Positions 16,139 through 25,285 of a stretch of 50,198 nt of DNA are shown here, one piece after another; position 1 is the stretch's first letter, and each line of letters opens with the position of its first letter. Under the pieces are notes generated by a model. It was given only the letters and a program-made list of their open reading frames with translations. It searched no databases and was not told where the DNA came from. A program made the position numbers and the translations under genes. The DNA is from an uncultured Lachnospiraceae bacterium (GTDB lineage Bacteria > Bacillota > Clostridia > Lachnospirales > Lachnospiraceae): assembly GCA_934394615.1 (NCBI GenBank), contig CAKRRJ010000005.1, forward strand, positions 1 to 50,198, given 5' to 3'.

Positions 16139-18058
16139 ATGGCAAATACACAATATAATGCAGATAGTATTACCGTTCTGGAAGGACTGGAAGCGGTGCG
16201 GAAACGTCCGGGTATGTACATTGGAGGCGTTGGCACAAAGGGATTAAACCACTTAATTTATGAGATCGTGGACAATGCGGTAGATGAGCATCTGGCCGGA
16301 TTCTGCAACACCATCTGGGTGACGCTGGAGGCAGACGGTTCCTGTACAGTCAAGGACAGCGGACGCGGCATTCCGGTGGAAATGCACAAGAAAGGCGTAT
16401 CCGCGGAGCGCGTGGTTCTGTCTACCCTGCATGCGGGCGGAAAATTTGACAATGAGGCGTACAAGACCAGCGGTGGCCTGCACGGCGTGGGTTCTTCTGT
16501 CGTAAATGCGCTTTCCGCGCACATGGATGTGAAAATTTATAAAAATGGCTTTATTCATCACGACGCCTATGAGCGCGGCATCCCGACGGTGGAACTGGAA
16601 AACGGCCTGCTGCCAGTTCTCGGCAAGACCCGTCAGACCGGTACGGAGATCAACTTCCTGCCGGACGGTGAAATTTTTGAGAAAACACGGTTTAAGGCGG
16701 ACTGGTTAAAGAGCCGTCTGCACGAGACGGCCTACTTAAATCCGGGCCTGACGATCTACTATAAAAATGCGCGCGCCAACGAGAAAGAGGAGATTACTTA
16801 CCACGAGCCGGAGGGCATCATCGCGTATGTGAAGGAATTAAACCGCGGCAAGACCGTGATTCACGAGCCGATCTATTTTAAGAAGGAAGTGGACAAGATC
16901 GAAGTGGAAGTTGCGATTCAGTTTGTGGACGCGTTCGAGGAAAATATCCTTGGTTTCTGCAACAACATCTTTACGCAGGAGGGCGGCACCCATCTGGTCG
17001 GCTTTAAGACCCGCTTTACCCAGCTCATCAACTCCTACGCAAAGGAGCTTGGCATCTTAAAAGAGAAAGATCCGAACTTTACCGGCGCGGATACCCGAAA
17101 CGGCATGACTGCCATTGTGGCAGTCAAACATCCGGACCCGATCTTTGAGGGTCAGACCAAGACCAAGCTCGCCAGCGCGGACGCGACCAAGGCAGTATTC
17201 ACGGTATCCGGCGATCTGCTGCAGCACTATTTTGACCGGAACCTGGAAACGTTAAAGGCGATCATTGGCTGCGCGGAGAAATCTGCCAAGATCCGAAAGG
17301 CAGAGGAGAAAGCAAAGACCAACATGCTCACCAAGTCAAAGTTCTCTTTCGACAGCAACGGAAAACTGGCAAACTGCGAGAGCCGGGATGCCGAACTCTG
17401 CGAGATCTTCATTGTAGAGGGAGACTCTGCAGGCGGTTCTGCCAAGACGGCGAGAAACCGCAAATACCAGGCCATTCTGCCAATTCGCGGCAAAATCTTA
17501 AACGTGGAGAAGGCTTCCATGGATAAGGTCCTTGCCAATGCCGAGATCAAGACCATGATCAATACCTTTGGCTGCGGCTTTTCCGAGGGCTATGGCAATG
17601 ACTTTGACATTACCAAATTAAAATACAACAAGATCATCCTCATGACGGATGCGGATGTAGACGGCAGCCATATCGACACGCTGCTCTTAACCTTCCTCTA
17701 CCGTTTCATGCCGGAACTGATCTACAACGGACACGTTTACATTGCCATGCCGCCGCTTTACAAGGTCATCCCGTCCAGAGGACAGGAGATGTATCTGTAC
17801 GATGACAAAGAGCTGGAGCGTTACCGCAAAAACCACACCGGAGACTTCCGCTTACAGCGCTACAAAGGTCTTGGTGAGATGGACCCGGAGCAGCTCTGGG
17901 AGACCACCCTGGATCCGGAGCGCCGCGTATTAAAGCGCGTGGAGATCGAGGATGCGCGTATGGCATCCGAGGTCACGGAAATGCTCATGGGAAGCGAGGT
18001 TCCGCCGCGCAAACAGTTTATCTACGACCACGCGAATGAAGCAGAGATTGACGCATAA
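16139..18058 (+). CDS. parE: DNA topoisomerase IV subunit B (ParE)
   Basis: A 639-residue type IIA topoisomerase ATPase subunit. The GHKL ATP site shows EIVDNAVDEHLAG (catalytic Glu and Asn) near residue 42 and GGLHGVGSSVVNALS near 113; the transducer contains QTKTKLAS near 341; the TOPRIM domain has EGDSAGGSAK near 427 and DADVDGSHI near 502. The start at 16139 is chosen because GGAGG lies five bases upstream; an in-frame ATG at 16127 overlaps that site. It pairs with the next gene, whose short C-terminal domain argues for topoisomerase IV rather than gyrase. A gyrB paralogue is expected elsewhere; without it the parE/gyrB choice is inferred from the partner. Confidence 0.85.
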   Translation: MANTQYNADSITVLEGLEAVRKRPGMYIGGVGTKGLNHLIYEIVDNAVDEHLAGFCNTIWVTLEADGSCTVKDSGRGIPVEMHKKGVSAERVVLSTLHAGGKFDNEAYKTSGGLHGVGSSVVNALSAHMDVKIYKNGFIHHDAYERGIPTVELENGLLPVLGKTRQTGTEINFLPDGEIFEKTRFKADWLKSRLHETAYLNPGLTIYYKNARANEKEEITYHEPEGIIAYVKELNRGKTVIHEPIYFKKEVDKIEVEVAIQFVDAFEENILGFCNNIFTQEGGTHLVGFKTRFTQLINSYAKELGILKEKDPNFTGADTRNGMTAIVAVKHPDPIFEGQTKTKLASADATKAVFTVSGDLLQHYFDRNLETLKAIIGCAEKSAKIRKAEEKAKTNMLTKSKFSFDSNGKLANCESRDAELCEIFIVEGDSAGGSAKTARNRKYQAILPIRGKILNVEKASMDKVLANAEIKTMINTFGCGFSEGYGNDFDITKLKYNKIILMTDADVDGSHIDTLLLTFLYRFMPELIYNGHVYIAMPPLYKVIPSRGQEMYLYDDKELERYRKNHTGDFRLQRYKGLGEMDPEQLWETTLDPERRVLKRVEIEDARMASEVTEMLMGSEVPPRKQFIYDHANEAEIDA

Positions 18059-18069
18059 GGAGAGGAAAT

Positions 18070-20304
18070 ATGGCTGAGAAGATATTAACAACAGAATATT
18101 CCGAGGAGATGCAGCGCAGTTACTTAAACTACTCCATGAGTGTCATCACTGCGAGAGCAATCCCGGACGCGAGAGACGGCTTAAAGCCGGTACAGCGCCG
18201 CGTGCTTTACGACATGAGTGAGCTGCGCTTAGGACACGACAAACCACACAGAAAATCCGCGCGTATCGTCGGCGATACCATGGGTAAATACCACCCTCAC
18301 GGCGACAGTTCGATTTATGAGACGTTAGTTGTTATGTCTCAGGAGTTTAAAAAGGGCATGGCATTGGTAGACGGGCACGGAAACTTTGGCTCCATTGAGG
18401 GCGACGGCGCGGCTGCCATGCGTTACACGGAAGCGCGCTTAAAGAAATTTGCGGAGGAGGTTTACTTAAAAGACCTCGATAAGACCGTAAACTTTGTCTC
18501 CAACTACGATGAATCCGAGAAAGAACCGGAAGTGCTGCCGGTCCGCGTCCCGAACCTGCTGATCAACGGCGCGGAGGGTATCGCGGTCGGCATGAGCACC
18601 AGTATTCCGACGCACAACCTGGGCGAGGTTGTGGATCTGGTAAAGGCTTACATCGATAACCCGGACATGTCCTTAGAGGAGATGATGGAACTTATGCCGG
18701 GTCCGGATTTTCCGACCGGAGGCATCATCGCGAACAAGAAAGACCTTCCGGCTATCTATGAGAGCGGAACCGGAAAGATCAAACTGCGCGGAAAGATTGA
18801 GGTGGAGCTGGGACGCAGAAAATCAGACAGAGATAAGCTTGTCATCAGTGAGATTCCGTACACCATGATCGGCGCGGGCATCAATAAGTTTCTGGTGGAT
18901 ATTGCGGATCTTGTGGAGAACAAAACCCTGTCCGATGTGGTGGATATTTCCAATCAGTCCAGCAAGGAAGGCATCCGCATTGTTCTGGAGCTGAAAAAAG
19001 ATGCCGACATCGAGAAGATCCGAAACATCCTTTATAAAAAGACCAAACTGGAAGATACGTTCGGCGTCAACATGCTTGCGATCGCGCATGGACGCCCGGA
19101 AACCCTGAACCTGCGCGGCATTCTCAAAAACTATCTGGGATTCCAGTACGAGAACACCACCCGCAAGTACCAGGCACTTTTAGAGAAAGAACTGGAGAAA
19201 AAGGAGATCCGCGAGGGCCTGATCCGCGCCTGCGACATCATCGATCTGATCATTGCCATTCTGCGCGGCTCCAAAAACTTAAAAGATGCCAAGGCCTGCC
19301 TGATGACCGGAGATATTTCCAAAATTCAGTTCAAACATCCTGGCTTTGAAGAGGACGCAAAGCAGCTGGATTTCACCGAAAAACAGGCAAATGCCATTCT
19401 GGAAATGCGCCTGTACAAGCTCATTGGCCTGGAAATCCTGGCACTGCAGAAGGAATACAAGGAGTGCTTAAAACGCATTGCCGAGTACCAGAAGGTCTTA
19501 GAGAGCCGTGATGGCATGAACCGGGTGATTAAAGAAGACCTCGACCACATTAAGGAAGAGTTTGCCGAGCCGCGTAAAACCCTGATTGAGAATGGAAAAG
19601 AGGCAGTATTCGAGGAGTCTGCGGCAGCGGTTGCCGAGGTTGTGTTCGTTATGGACCGCTTTGGCTACTGCAAACTGTTAGACCGTTCTACCTACGACCG
19701 CAACCGCGAGACGGTGGATACGGAGTACCGTCATGTGATTCCGTGCTTAAATACCGATAAGCTCTGCATCTTTACGGATACTGGAAACCTGCATCAGGTT
19801 AAGATGATGGATATTCCGTCCGGAAAGCTGCGTGACAAGGGTACGCCGATTGATAACCTGAGCAAATACGACGGCAGCAAAGAGGAAATCATCTTCCTCA
19901 CGAACTTTGGACGGCTGACCGGGCAGCTTCTTTTGTTCGCAACCAAAATGGCAATGGTAAAACAGGTTCCGGCCGAGGAATTTGTCACGAACAACCGTAC
20001 AGTAGCCGCAACGAAGCTTCAGGAAGGTGACAGCCTTCTGACCATACGGATTGTTGGAACAGAAACCGATCTTGCGCTTCAGAGCGCTTCCGGCATGTTC
20101 CTGCGCTTCTCCATGGAGGAGATTCCGGAACTGAAGAAAAATTCCCGCGGCGTGCGCGGCATGAAGTTAGGAGCCGGCGATGAACTGGAAGAGATTTATT
20201 TTGTAAGCCAGCAGCCGCAGATTGTCTATAAAGAGAAAGAGGTTCATCTGAACCGATTGAAACTGGCAAAGCGTGACGGCAAGGGAAGCAAAGTACGTTT
20301 GTAG
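18070..20304 (+). CDS. parC: DNA topoisomerase IV subunit A (ParC)
   Basis: A 744-residue DNA breakage-reunion subunit. The winged-helix region has the quinolone-determining segment [13 protein letters not shown], with Ser80 and Glu84 as in susceptible ParC proteins, and the catalytic Tyr119 in [10 protein letters not shown]. The C-terminal beta-propeller begins near residue 520 and is short; the GyrA-box (QRRGGKG-type) is missing and only [12 protein letters not shown] stands in its place, so the subunit should decatenate rather than supercoil. It starts 11 bases after parE with AGGAGAGGA upstream, in one operon. A MITE-like hairpin sits 22 bases after the stop. Confidence 0.85.
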   Translation: MAEKILTTEYSEEMQRSYLNYSMSVITARAIPDARDGLKPVQRRVLYDMSELRLGHDKPHRKSARIVGDTMGKYHPHGDSSIYETLVVMSQEFKKGMALVDGHGNFGSIEGDGAAAMRYTEARLKKFAEEVYLKDLDKTVNFVSNYDESEKEPEVLPVRVPNLLINGAEGIAVGMSTSIPTHNLGEVVDLVKAYIDNPDMSLEEMMELMPGPDFPTGGIIANKKDLPAIYESGTGKIKLRGKIEVELGRRKSDRDKLVISEIPYTMIGAGINKFLVDIADLVENKTLSDVVDISNQSSKEGIRIVLELKKDADIEKIRNILYKKTKLEDTFGVNMLAIAHGRPETLNLRGILKNYLGFQYENTTRKYQALLEKELEKKEIREGLIRACDIIDLIIAILRGSKNLKDAKACLMTGDISKIQFKHPGFEEDAKQLDFTEKQANAILEMRLYKLIGLEILALQKEYKECLKRIAEYQKVLESRDGMNRVIKEDLDHIKEEFAEPRKTLIENGKEAVFEESAAAVAEVVFVMDRFGYCKLLDRSTYDRNRETVDTEYRHVIPCLNTDKLCIFTDTGNLHQVKMMDIPSGKLRDKGTPIDNLSKYDGSKEEIIFLTNFGRLTGQLLLFATKMAMVKQVPAEEFVTNNRTVAATKLQEGDSLLTIRIVGTETDLALQSASGMFLRFSMEEIPELKKNSRGVRGMKLGAGDELEEIYFVSQQPQIVYKEKEVHLNRLKLAKRDGKGSKVRL

Positions 20305-20326
20305 CGATTCCAGAATGCAAAATTTG

Positions 20327-20455
20327 AAGGGCTGTCACAAAATTGTCTTCAGAGCGTTCTACATATCAGGTTGTACGCATCTCGAACATGTGTAAGTGAG
20401 AGGAAGCGAACAACGATATGGGAACGTGACGGAGACAATTTTGCGACAGCCCCTT
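20327..20455. mobile_element. MITE-like element with GGGCTGTC ends
   Basis: A 129-bp inverted repeat. The left arm AAGGGCTGTCACAAAATTGTC and the right arm GACAATTTTGCGACAGCCCCTT are near-perfect complements, and imperfect pairing continues for about 55 bases towards the middle. GGG(G)CTGTC-CAAAA ends are typical of IS1182/ISL3-like insertion sequences, so this is probably a non-autonomous derivative. TTTGAA on the left and TTTGCA on the right flank it. It contains no ORF and could act as the terminator of parE-parC. Confidence 0.7.
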
Positions 20456-20546
20456 TGCAAAAATCCGTCTGTCGCGTGCAGTTGTGTTTATATCGGAGAA
20501 AATGTCTTTGCAACGCGAACAAGTGTATTTTTCTGGCGAATAACAC

Positions 20547-20575
20547 TTGATTTTTTTGGAAATTTGAGATAGGAT
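20547..20575 (+). promoter_or_regulatory. Promoter of asd
   Basis: TTGATT (20547-20552) and TAGGAT (20570-20575) with a 17-base spacer, 65 bases upstream of the start codon. Confidence 0.5.
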
Positions 20576-20640
20576 AAGCGAGAACGAAAAACGTGGCGAA
20601 AAGGAAACATTGCCATGAGGAGAGTAAGGAGCTTACGATT

Positions 20641-21726
20641 ATGGAAAAGAAATTGCGTGTAGGCGTGCTTGGCGCGACCGGTATGGTAGGACAGAGATTC
20701 ATCTCCCTTCTGGAGAATCATCCGTGGTATGAGGTAGTTACCGTGGCTGCAAGCCCGCGTTCTGCTGGAAAAACCTACGAGGAGGCTGTCGGCGGACGCT
20801 GGAAAATGACCACTCCGATGCCGGAAGCTGTCAAGAAACTGGTCGTCATGAACGTCAATGAGGTCGAGAAAGTTGCTGCAAGCGTGGATTTCGTATTCAG
20901 CGCAGTAGATATGACCAAGGAAGAGATCAAGGCAATCGAGGAAGCTTACGCGAAGACCGAGACTCCGGTTGTTTCCAACAACAGCGCGCACCGCTGGACC
21001 CCGGATGTTCCGATGGTCGTTCCGGAGATCAACCCGGAGCATTTCAAAGTGATCGAGTTCCAGAAAAAACGCCTGGGAACCAAGAGCGGCTTCGTTGCAG
21101 TAAAGCCGAACTGCTCCATCCAGAGCTACGCACCGGTCCTTACCGCATGGAAAGAGTTTGAGCCGTACGAGGTAGTAGCAACCACTTACCAGGCAATCTC
21201 CGGTGCAGGAAAAACCTTCAAAGACTGGCCGGAAATGGAAGGAAACATCATCCCGTACATCGGCGGTGAGGAAGAAAAGAGTGAGCAGGAGCCGCTTCGT
21301 ATCTGGGGCGAGATCAAAGACGGCGTGATCGTAAAGGCATCTGAGCCGAAGATTACCTGCCAGTGCATCCGTGTTCCGGTATTAAACGGACACACCGCAG
21401 CCGTATTCGTAAAGTTCCGCAAGAAACCGACCAAGGAAGAGCTGATCGACCGTCTGGTAAACTTCTCCGGACTTCCGCAGGAGTTAAAGCTTCCGAGCGC
21501 ACCGAAGCAGTTTATCCAGTACTTAGAGGAGGACAACCGTCCACAGGTTTCCCTGGATGTAGACTTTGAGAACGGCATGGGTATTTCCGTAGGCCGCATT
21601 CGTGAGGACAGTATCTACGACTACAAGTTTGTAGGACTTTCCCACAACACCGTCCGCGGCGCAGCAGGCGGCGCAGTTCTGTGTGCAGAGCTCTTAACCG
21701 CACAGGGTTATATTCAGGCAAAATAA
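20641..21726 (+). CDS. asd: Aspartate-semialdehyde dehydrogenase
   Basis: Reduces aspartyl phosphate to aspartate semialdehyde with NADPH, the branch point to lysine/diaminopimelate, threonine and methionine. The 361-residue protein has the nucleotide motif GVLGATGMVGQRF at residue 8, the active-site Cys in AVKPNCSIQSYAP near residue 159 and QAISGAGKTFKDWP near 187. The sequence is of the archaeal/fungal-like ASADH type common in clostridia. An upstream in-frame GTG at 20593 exists, but ATG 20641 follows AAGGAG and starts the fold. The gene stands alone, without dapA or lysC beside it. Confidence 0.93.
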   Translation: MEKKLRVGVLGATGMVGQRFISLLENHPWYEVVTVAASPRSAGKTYEEAVGGRWKMTTPMPEAVKKLVVMNVNEVEKVAASVDFVFSAVDMTKEEIKAIEEAYAKTETPVVSNNSAHRWTPDVPMVVPEINPEHFKVIEFQKKRLGTKSGFVAVKPNCSIQSYAPVLTAWKEFEPYEVVATTYQAISGAGKTFKDWPEMEGNIIPYIGGEEEKSEQEPLRIWGEIKDGVIVKASEPKITCQCIRVPVLNGHTAAVFVKFRKKPTKEELIDRLVNFSGLPQELKLPSAPKQFIQYLEEDNRPQVSLDVDFENGMGISVGRIREDSIYDYKFVGLSHNTVRGAAGGAVLCAELLTAQGYIQAK

Positions 21727-21824
21727 AAAAAGGATTGCTTTTGCGCAGTGCAGGAGTCAAAGCGCGGGTAACCGATCGTAGAAGCAGGGTGCTTCAGTTT
21801 AGGCTGGAATGCATCCTGCTTTTG

Positions 21825-21833
21825 TGTTATAAT
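21825..21833 (+). promoter_or_regulatory. Extended -10 promoter for galM
   Basis: TGTTATAAT combines a perfect TATAAT (21828-21833) with the extended TGn motif. No convincing -35 lies upstream. It is 70 bases before the galM start codon. Confidence 0.5.
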
Positions 21834-21903
21834 GAAGCAAGCGTGACTGGGACGATACGGAACAGTTACAGACAAGCATGAAAAAAGCGGAGGGAATACA
21901 GTT

Positions 21904-22968
21904 ATGGCATACAGCAAGGAACGATTTGGCACCACCGAAACGGGGGCGGAAGTAACAAAATATATCCTCACCAACGAACATGGCCTGAAAGCGGTATTTA
22001 CAGATTTGGGCGGCATCTGGCTGGAAATGTGGGCACCGGATAAAAACGGCACATTTGCGGATGTCGTGCTTGGCTTTGACACGCCGGAAAAATGTCTGAA
22101 TCAGTCATCTCCACATTTTGGGGAAATCATTGGACGAAACGCAAACCGGATTGGCAGTGCGGCCTGTACCATCGACGGGATTACCTATGCGCTCGTCATC
22201 AACGACAACGGTGTCAACAACCTGCACAGTGGCCCGGATTTTCTGCGCGACCGCATCTGGGACGCAGAGCTTTCCGAGACAGAGAATGGAACCCGGATCA
22301 GCTTTTCGCTGTTCAGCCCGGATGGCGACCAGAATTACCCGGGAAATGCCGACATCTGCGTCAGCTATACTCTGACCAATGACGACGAACTTCGGATCGA
22401 CTATCATATGACCTGCGATGAGGACACGATCGCCAATTTCACAAACCACGCGTATTTCAATCTGGCAGGACAGGGTTCCGGCTCTGCGATGCACCAGAAA
22501 GTCTGGATCGACGCCGACTATTTTACGATTGCGGACAAGTATTCCATTCCGACGGGCGAATTGGTTTCCGTAAAGGGAACGCCGATGGATTTCACTTCCC
22601 TGAAATACATCGACCAGGATATTGAGGCCGATTATGAGCCGTTAAAGCTGGCAAACGGTTACGACCACAACTGGGCGCTGAACCACAAAGAGGGCGAGCT
22701 TGTGCTTTCCGCGAAGGCAGTGGACGAAGCGAGCGGACGCGTGCTGGAAGTTTACACCGACCTTCCAGGCATTCAGTTCTACACGGCGAATTTCTTATCC
22801 CCGATGGAAGGAAAGGAAAAAGCCGTTTACGACAAACGCCATGCGTACTGTTTTGAGACACAGTATTTCCCGGATGCCATCAACAAACCGCAGTTTGCTT
22901 CCCCGGTTTTAAAGGGCGGCGATATTTACAAAACGACTACGATCTACAAATTTAAAACAGAAGCCTGA
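21904..22968 (+). CDS. galM: Aldose 1-epimerase (mutarotase)
   Basis: Interconverts the alpha and beta anomers of glucose or galactose, feeding the Leloir pathway. The 354-residue galactose-mutarotase-fold protein has GEIIGRNANRIG near residue 73, the catalytic His in NFTNHAYFNLAGQGSG near 179 and the catalytic Glu in CFETQYFPDAINKPQF near 315. Length is standard. GGAGGGA precedes the start at 21904. No other gal gene is adjacent, so it appears to be a stand-alone housekeeping copy. Confidence 0.93.
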   Translation: MAYSKERFGTTETGAEVTKYILTNEHGLKAVFTDLGGIWLEMWAPDKNGTFADVVLGFDTPEKCLNQSSPHFGEIIGRNANRIGSAACTIDGITYALVINDNGVNNLHSGPDFLRDRIWDAELSETENGTRISFSLFSPDGDQNYPGNADICVSYTLTNDDELRIDYHMTCDEDTIANFTNHAYFNLAGQGSGSAMHQKVWIDADYFTIADKYSIPTGELVSVKGTPMDFTSLKYIDQDIEADYEPLKLANGYDHNWALNHKEGELVLSAKAVDEASGRVLEVYTDLPGIQFYTANFLSPMEGKEKAVYDKRHAYCFETQYFPDAINKPQFASPVLKGGDIYKTTTIYKFKTEA

Positions 22969-23111
22969 GCAGGAGCGTGCACAAATCGGTATTTTTGCGC
23001 GATCATGCCTAATTTCTGACAGTTTACACAGAAGATGCCAGGGTAAGATTCATTCTGAAGCACATACTAGGGATGTAACAAAACACAGACCGGCCATGAC
23101 GCAGGAAAAAA

Positions 23112-23131
23112 CGCCTGCTTCACGGCAGGCG
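23112..23131 (+). promoter_or_regulatory. Leader hairpin of the SASP gene
   Basis: CGCCTGC (23112-23118) and GCAGGCG (23125-23131) form a 7-bp GC-rich stem with a six-base loop, immediately upstream of the ribosome-binding site. At 23063-23069 CATACTA fits the -10 of forespore sigma-G promoters, but I see no clean -35. From 22969 to 23111 nothing else is recognisable. Confidence 0.45.
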
Positions 23132-23151
23132 CTTAAGAAAGGAGACCCATT

Positions 23152-23358
23152 ATGGCAAGCAGATCTTCCAATCGTGCAGAAGTACCGGAAGCAAAAGAAG
23201 CACTGGACCGTTTTAAAATGGAGGTTGCCGGTGAGCTTGGAGTCCCGTTATCTGAGGGCTACAACGGAAACTTAACCTCCGCGCAGAACGGTTCTGTCGG
23301 CGGCTATATGGTTAAGAAAATGATCGAGGCTCAGGAGAGACAGATGGCCGGCAAGTAA
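23152..23358 (+). CDS. Small acid-soluble spore protein, alpha/beta type
   Basis: A 68-residue DNA-coating protein of the dormant spore. The family pattern is clear: EAKEALDRFKMEVAGELGV, whose EVAGELGV segment is the cleavage site for the germination protease GPR, followed by YNGNLTSAQNGSVGGYMVKKMIEAQE, the DNA-binding second helix. AAGAAAGGAG precedes the start. It is monocistronic, with a strong terminator downstream. Presence of this gene shows the organism belongs to a spore-forming lineage. Expression in the forespore is expected from family knowledge. Confidence 0.95.
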   Translation: MASRSSNRAEVPEAKEALDRFKMEVAGELGVPLSEGYNGNLTSAQNGSVGGYMVKKMIEAQERQMAGK

Positions 23359-23427
23359 TCCGGCATCAGCATCCTGAAACAGGGCTGTCCCAGGTAACAC
23401 AGATCTGGATAACAGGGCAGCAGAACG

Positions 23428-23462
23428 AAGGTCCGCGGACGAATATCCGCGGGCCTTTCTTT
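23428..23462 (+). terminator. Intrinsic terminator after the SASP gene
   Basis: A 12-bp stem (23428-23439 with 23446-23457, one G-T pair) closes a six-base loop and is followed by TCTTTC. It begins 69 bases after the stop. Confidence 0.8.
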
Positions 23463-23563
23463 CGTTTTACGGAAAAGCTTTTATTTCCAGTGAAATCGTG
23501 TCAGGTGAAACGCTGTGTATATTTCATGTATAAAAAAAGATACGAAACTGCGTCATAAATTAC

Positions 23564-23592
23564 TTGTATATCGAAAAAAATAACGCTATAAT
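23564..23592 (+). promoter_or_regulatory. Promoter of the rsmD operon
   Basis: TTGTAT (23564-23569) and perfect TATAAT (23587-23592) with a 17-base spacer, 34 bases upstream of the rsmD start. Confidence 0.55.
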
Positions 23593-23626
23593 TGGTGTGA
23601 TTTATTTCAGACGATGGGAGAATACT

Positions 23627-24181
23627 ATGCGAGTAATAGCAGGAAGCGCAAGGCGGGTACCGTTAAAAACGTTAGAGGGCATGAACACCCGGCCGACGCA
23701 GGACCGCATCAAGGAAACCTTATTTAATATGCTCCAGTATGACCTGGCAGATAGTACGTTTCTGGATCTGTTTGCGGGAAGCGGCGGAATCGGCATTGAG
23801 GCGTTAAGCCGCGGAGCCGGACAGGCAGTTTTCGTGGAACAGAACGAGGCGGCTGTACAGATCGTTCGTGAAAACTTAAAGGCAGCCAGACTGGAGGACA
23901 AGGCCGTTGTTATGCACTGTGACGCGCTCTCAGCATTAAAACGGCTGGAAGGCAAGTATCGGTTCGATTATATTTTTATGGATCCGCCGTACGACCATGA
24001 ACTGGAAAAGCAGATGCTGGAATATTTAAAAACGTCGGCCATGATCGACAAACAGAGCACCATTATAATAGAAGCATCTCTGCAGACAGATTTTTCCTAT
24101 CTGTCTTCCATGGGCTACATTACAGAAAAAACGAAAGAATACAAGACAAATAAACATGTATTTGTCTATCGGGGAGAATAA
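23627..24181 (+). CDS. rsmD: 16S rRNA (guanine(966)-N2)-methyltransferase
   Basis: Methylates G966 of 16S rRNA in the assembled small subunit. The 184-residue protein begins [18 protein letters not shown], has [17 protein letters not shown] near residue 19, the SAM-binding [20 protein letters not shown] near 44 and the catalytic MDPPYDHE (motif IV) near 117. The frame is open from 23564, but ATG 23627 follows GGGAG and matches the family start. It is followed one base later by coaD, the classical rsmD-coaD pair of Firmicutes. Confidence 0.93.
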   Translation: MRVIAGSARRVPLKTLEGMNTRPTQDRIKETLFNMLQYDLADSTFLDLFAGSGGIGIEALSRGAGQAVFVEQNEAAVQIVRENLKAARLEDKAVVMHCDALSALKRLEGKYRFDYIFMDPPYDHELEKQMLEYLKTSAMIDKQSTIIIEASLQTDFSYLSSMGYITEKTKEYKTNKHVFVYRGE

Positions 24182-24182
24182 T

Positions 24183-24668
24183 ATGGCAATCGCAGTTTAT
24201 CCGGGCAGTTTTGATCCCGTTACCCTTGGTCATTTGGATATTATTGAGCGGTCCGCCCACATGATGGACCGCCTGATCGTTGGAGTTTTGCAGAATAATT
24301 CAAAAACTCCGTTGTTTTCTGTCGAAGAACGTGTTAAGATGTTAAAGGATGTCACCTCATATCTGCCAAATGTGGAAATCCGTGCATTTGACGGTCTGTT
24401 AGTCGATTTTGTGCATCAGTGCCAGGCAGATGTGATCGTGAGGGGACTTCGTGCAATCACTGACTTTGAATATGAGCTGCAGATGGCGCAGACAAACCGG
24501 GTCATTGCCCCGGATATCGACACCATCTTTCTGACAACGAATTTAAAATATTCCTATTTAAGCTCCAGCATCGTAAAAGAGATTGCCGGTTATCAGGGAG
24601 ACATCAGCGGTTTTCTGCACCCTGACGTTGCAAAAAACGTGCGGGAAAAGATCGCGAACAATAAATAA
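24183..24668 (+). CDS. coaD: Phosphopantetheine adenylyltransferase
   Basis: Transfers AMP from ATP to 4'-phosphopantetheine, the fourth step of coenzyme A synthesis. The 161-residue nucleotidyltransferase begins [18 protein letters not shown] (the HxGH-type motif TLGH), has [16 protein letters not shown] near residue 89 and the second ATP-binding motif [11 protein letters not shown] near 123. All are canonical. GGGGAG precedes the start, one base after rsmD. Confidence 0.95.
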   Translation: MAIAVYPGSFDPVTLGHLDIIERSAHMMDRLIVGVLQNNSKTPLFSVEERVKMLKDVTSYLPNVEIRAFDGLLVDFVHQCQADVIVRGLRAITDFEYELQMAQTNRVIAPDIDTIFLTTNLKYSYLSSSIVKEIAGYQGDISGFLHPDVAKNVREKIANNK

Positions 24669-24697
24669 CAGAAACCGAGCATGAAGGAGAAGAAACC

Positions 24698-25285
24698 ATG
24701 AGTAGAATCGAACAGTTAATTGGCGAGATCGAAGAATATATTGACAGCTGTAAATTTCAGCCGCTTTCCAATACCAAGATTCTGGTAAACAAGGAAGAGC
24801 TGGAAGAACTGCTGGTTGAACTTCGTCTCCGCATTCCGGATGAGATTAAAAAATATCAGAAGATCATCAGCAATCAGGACGCCATCTTAAACGAGGCGCG
24901 CGCGCAGGCTGACGCGATGGTGGCAGAGGCTACCGCACAGACCAACGAGCTTGTAAATGAGCACGAGATCATGCAGAAAGCCTACGCAGAGGCAAACCGC
25001 GTGGTAGAGGACGCGCAGGCACAGGCACAGGCAATCATCGATCAGGCAATCAATGAGTCCAATGGCATTCGTCAGGCTTCCATTAACTACACCGATGATA
25101 TGTTAAACAGCCTGCAGACGATCATCACCCATTCCATGGAGGGAGCACAGAACCGTTTTGACGCGTTTATTGCTTCCATGCAGTCCAGCTACGACATCGT
25201 AGCTTCCAACCGCGGAGAGCTGGCTGGCAGTGTCACCAGCGTCGAGGAGCCTGCAGCAGAAGAGGCACCTGCGGAAGAACAGTAA
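24698..25285 (+). CDS. Coiled-coil protein of the rsmD-coaD cluster, unknown function
   Basis: A 195-residue soluble protein that is almost entirely predicted coiled coil from about residue 60 to 165, rich in Ala, Gln and Glu, resembling V-type ATPase peripheral-stalk subunits or DivIVA-like scaffolds only in composition. The N-terminus (RIEQLIGEIEEYIDSCKFQPLSNTKILV) has a conserved look and may be a small folded cap. The tail is acidic (EEPAAEEAPAEEQ). No enzymatic motif is visible. It is the third gene of the rsmD-coaD operon. Its last 53 bases overlap the convergent ylbJ reading frame. Confidence 0.75.
   Translation: MSRIEQLIGEIEEYIDSCKFQPLSNTKILVNKEELEELLVELRLRIPDEIKKYQKIISNQDAILNEARAQADAMVAEATAQTNELVNEHEIMQKAYAEANRVVEDAQAQAQAIIDQAINESNGIRQASINYTDDMLNSLQTIITHSMEGAQNRFDAFIASMQSSYDIVASNRGELAGSVTSVEEPAAEEAPAEEQ

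Noticed and set aside
16139..20304. Assignment of the topoisomerase pair as gyrB-gyrA
   Set aside because: The A subunit is short (744 residues), lacks the GyrA box and numbers its quinolone positions as Ser80/Glu84 like ParC, so topoisomerase IV is preferred. A genome-wide check for a separate gyrBA pair would settle it.
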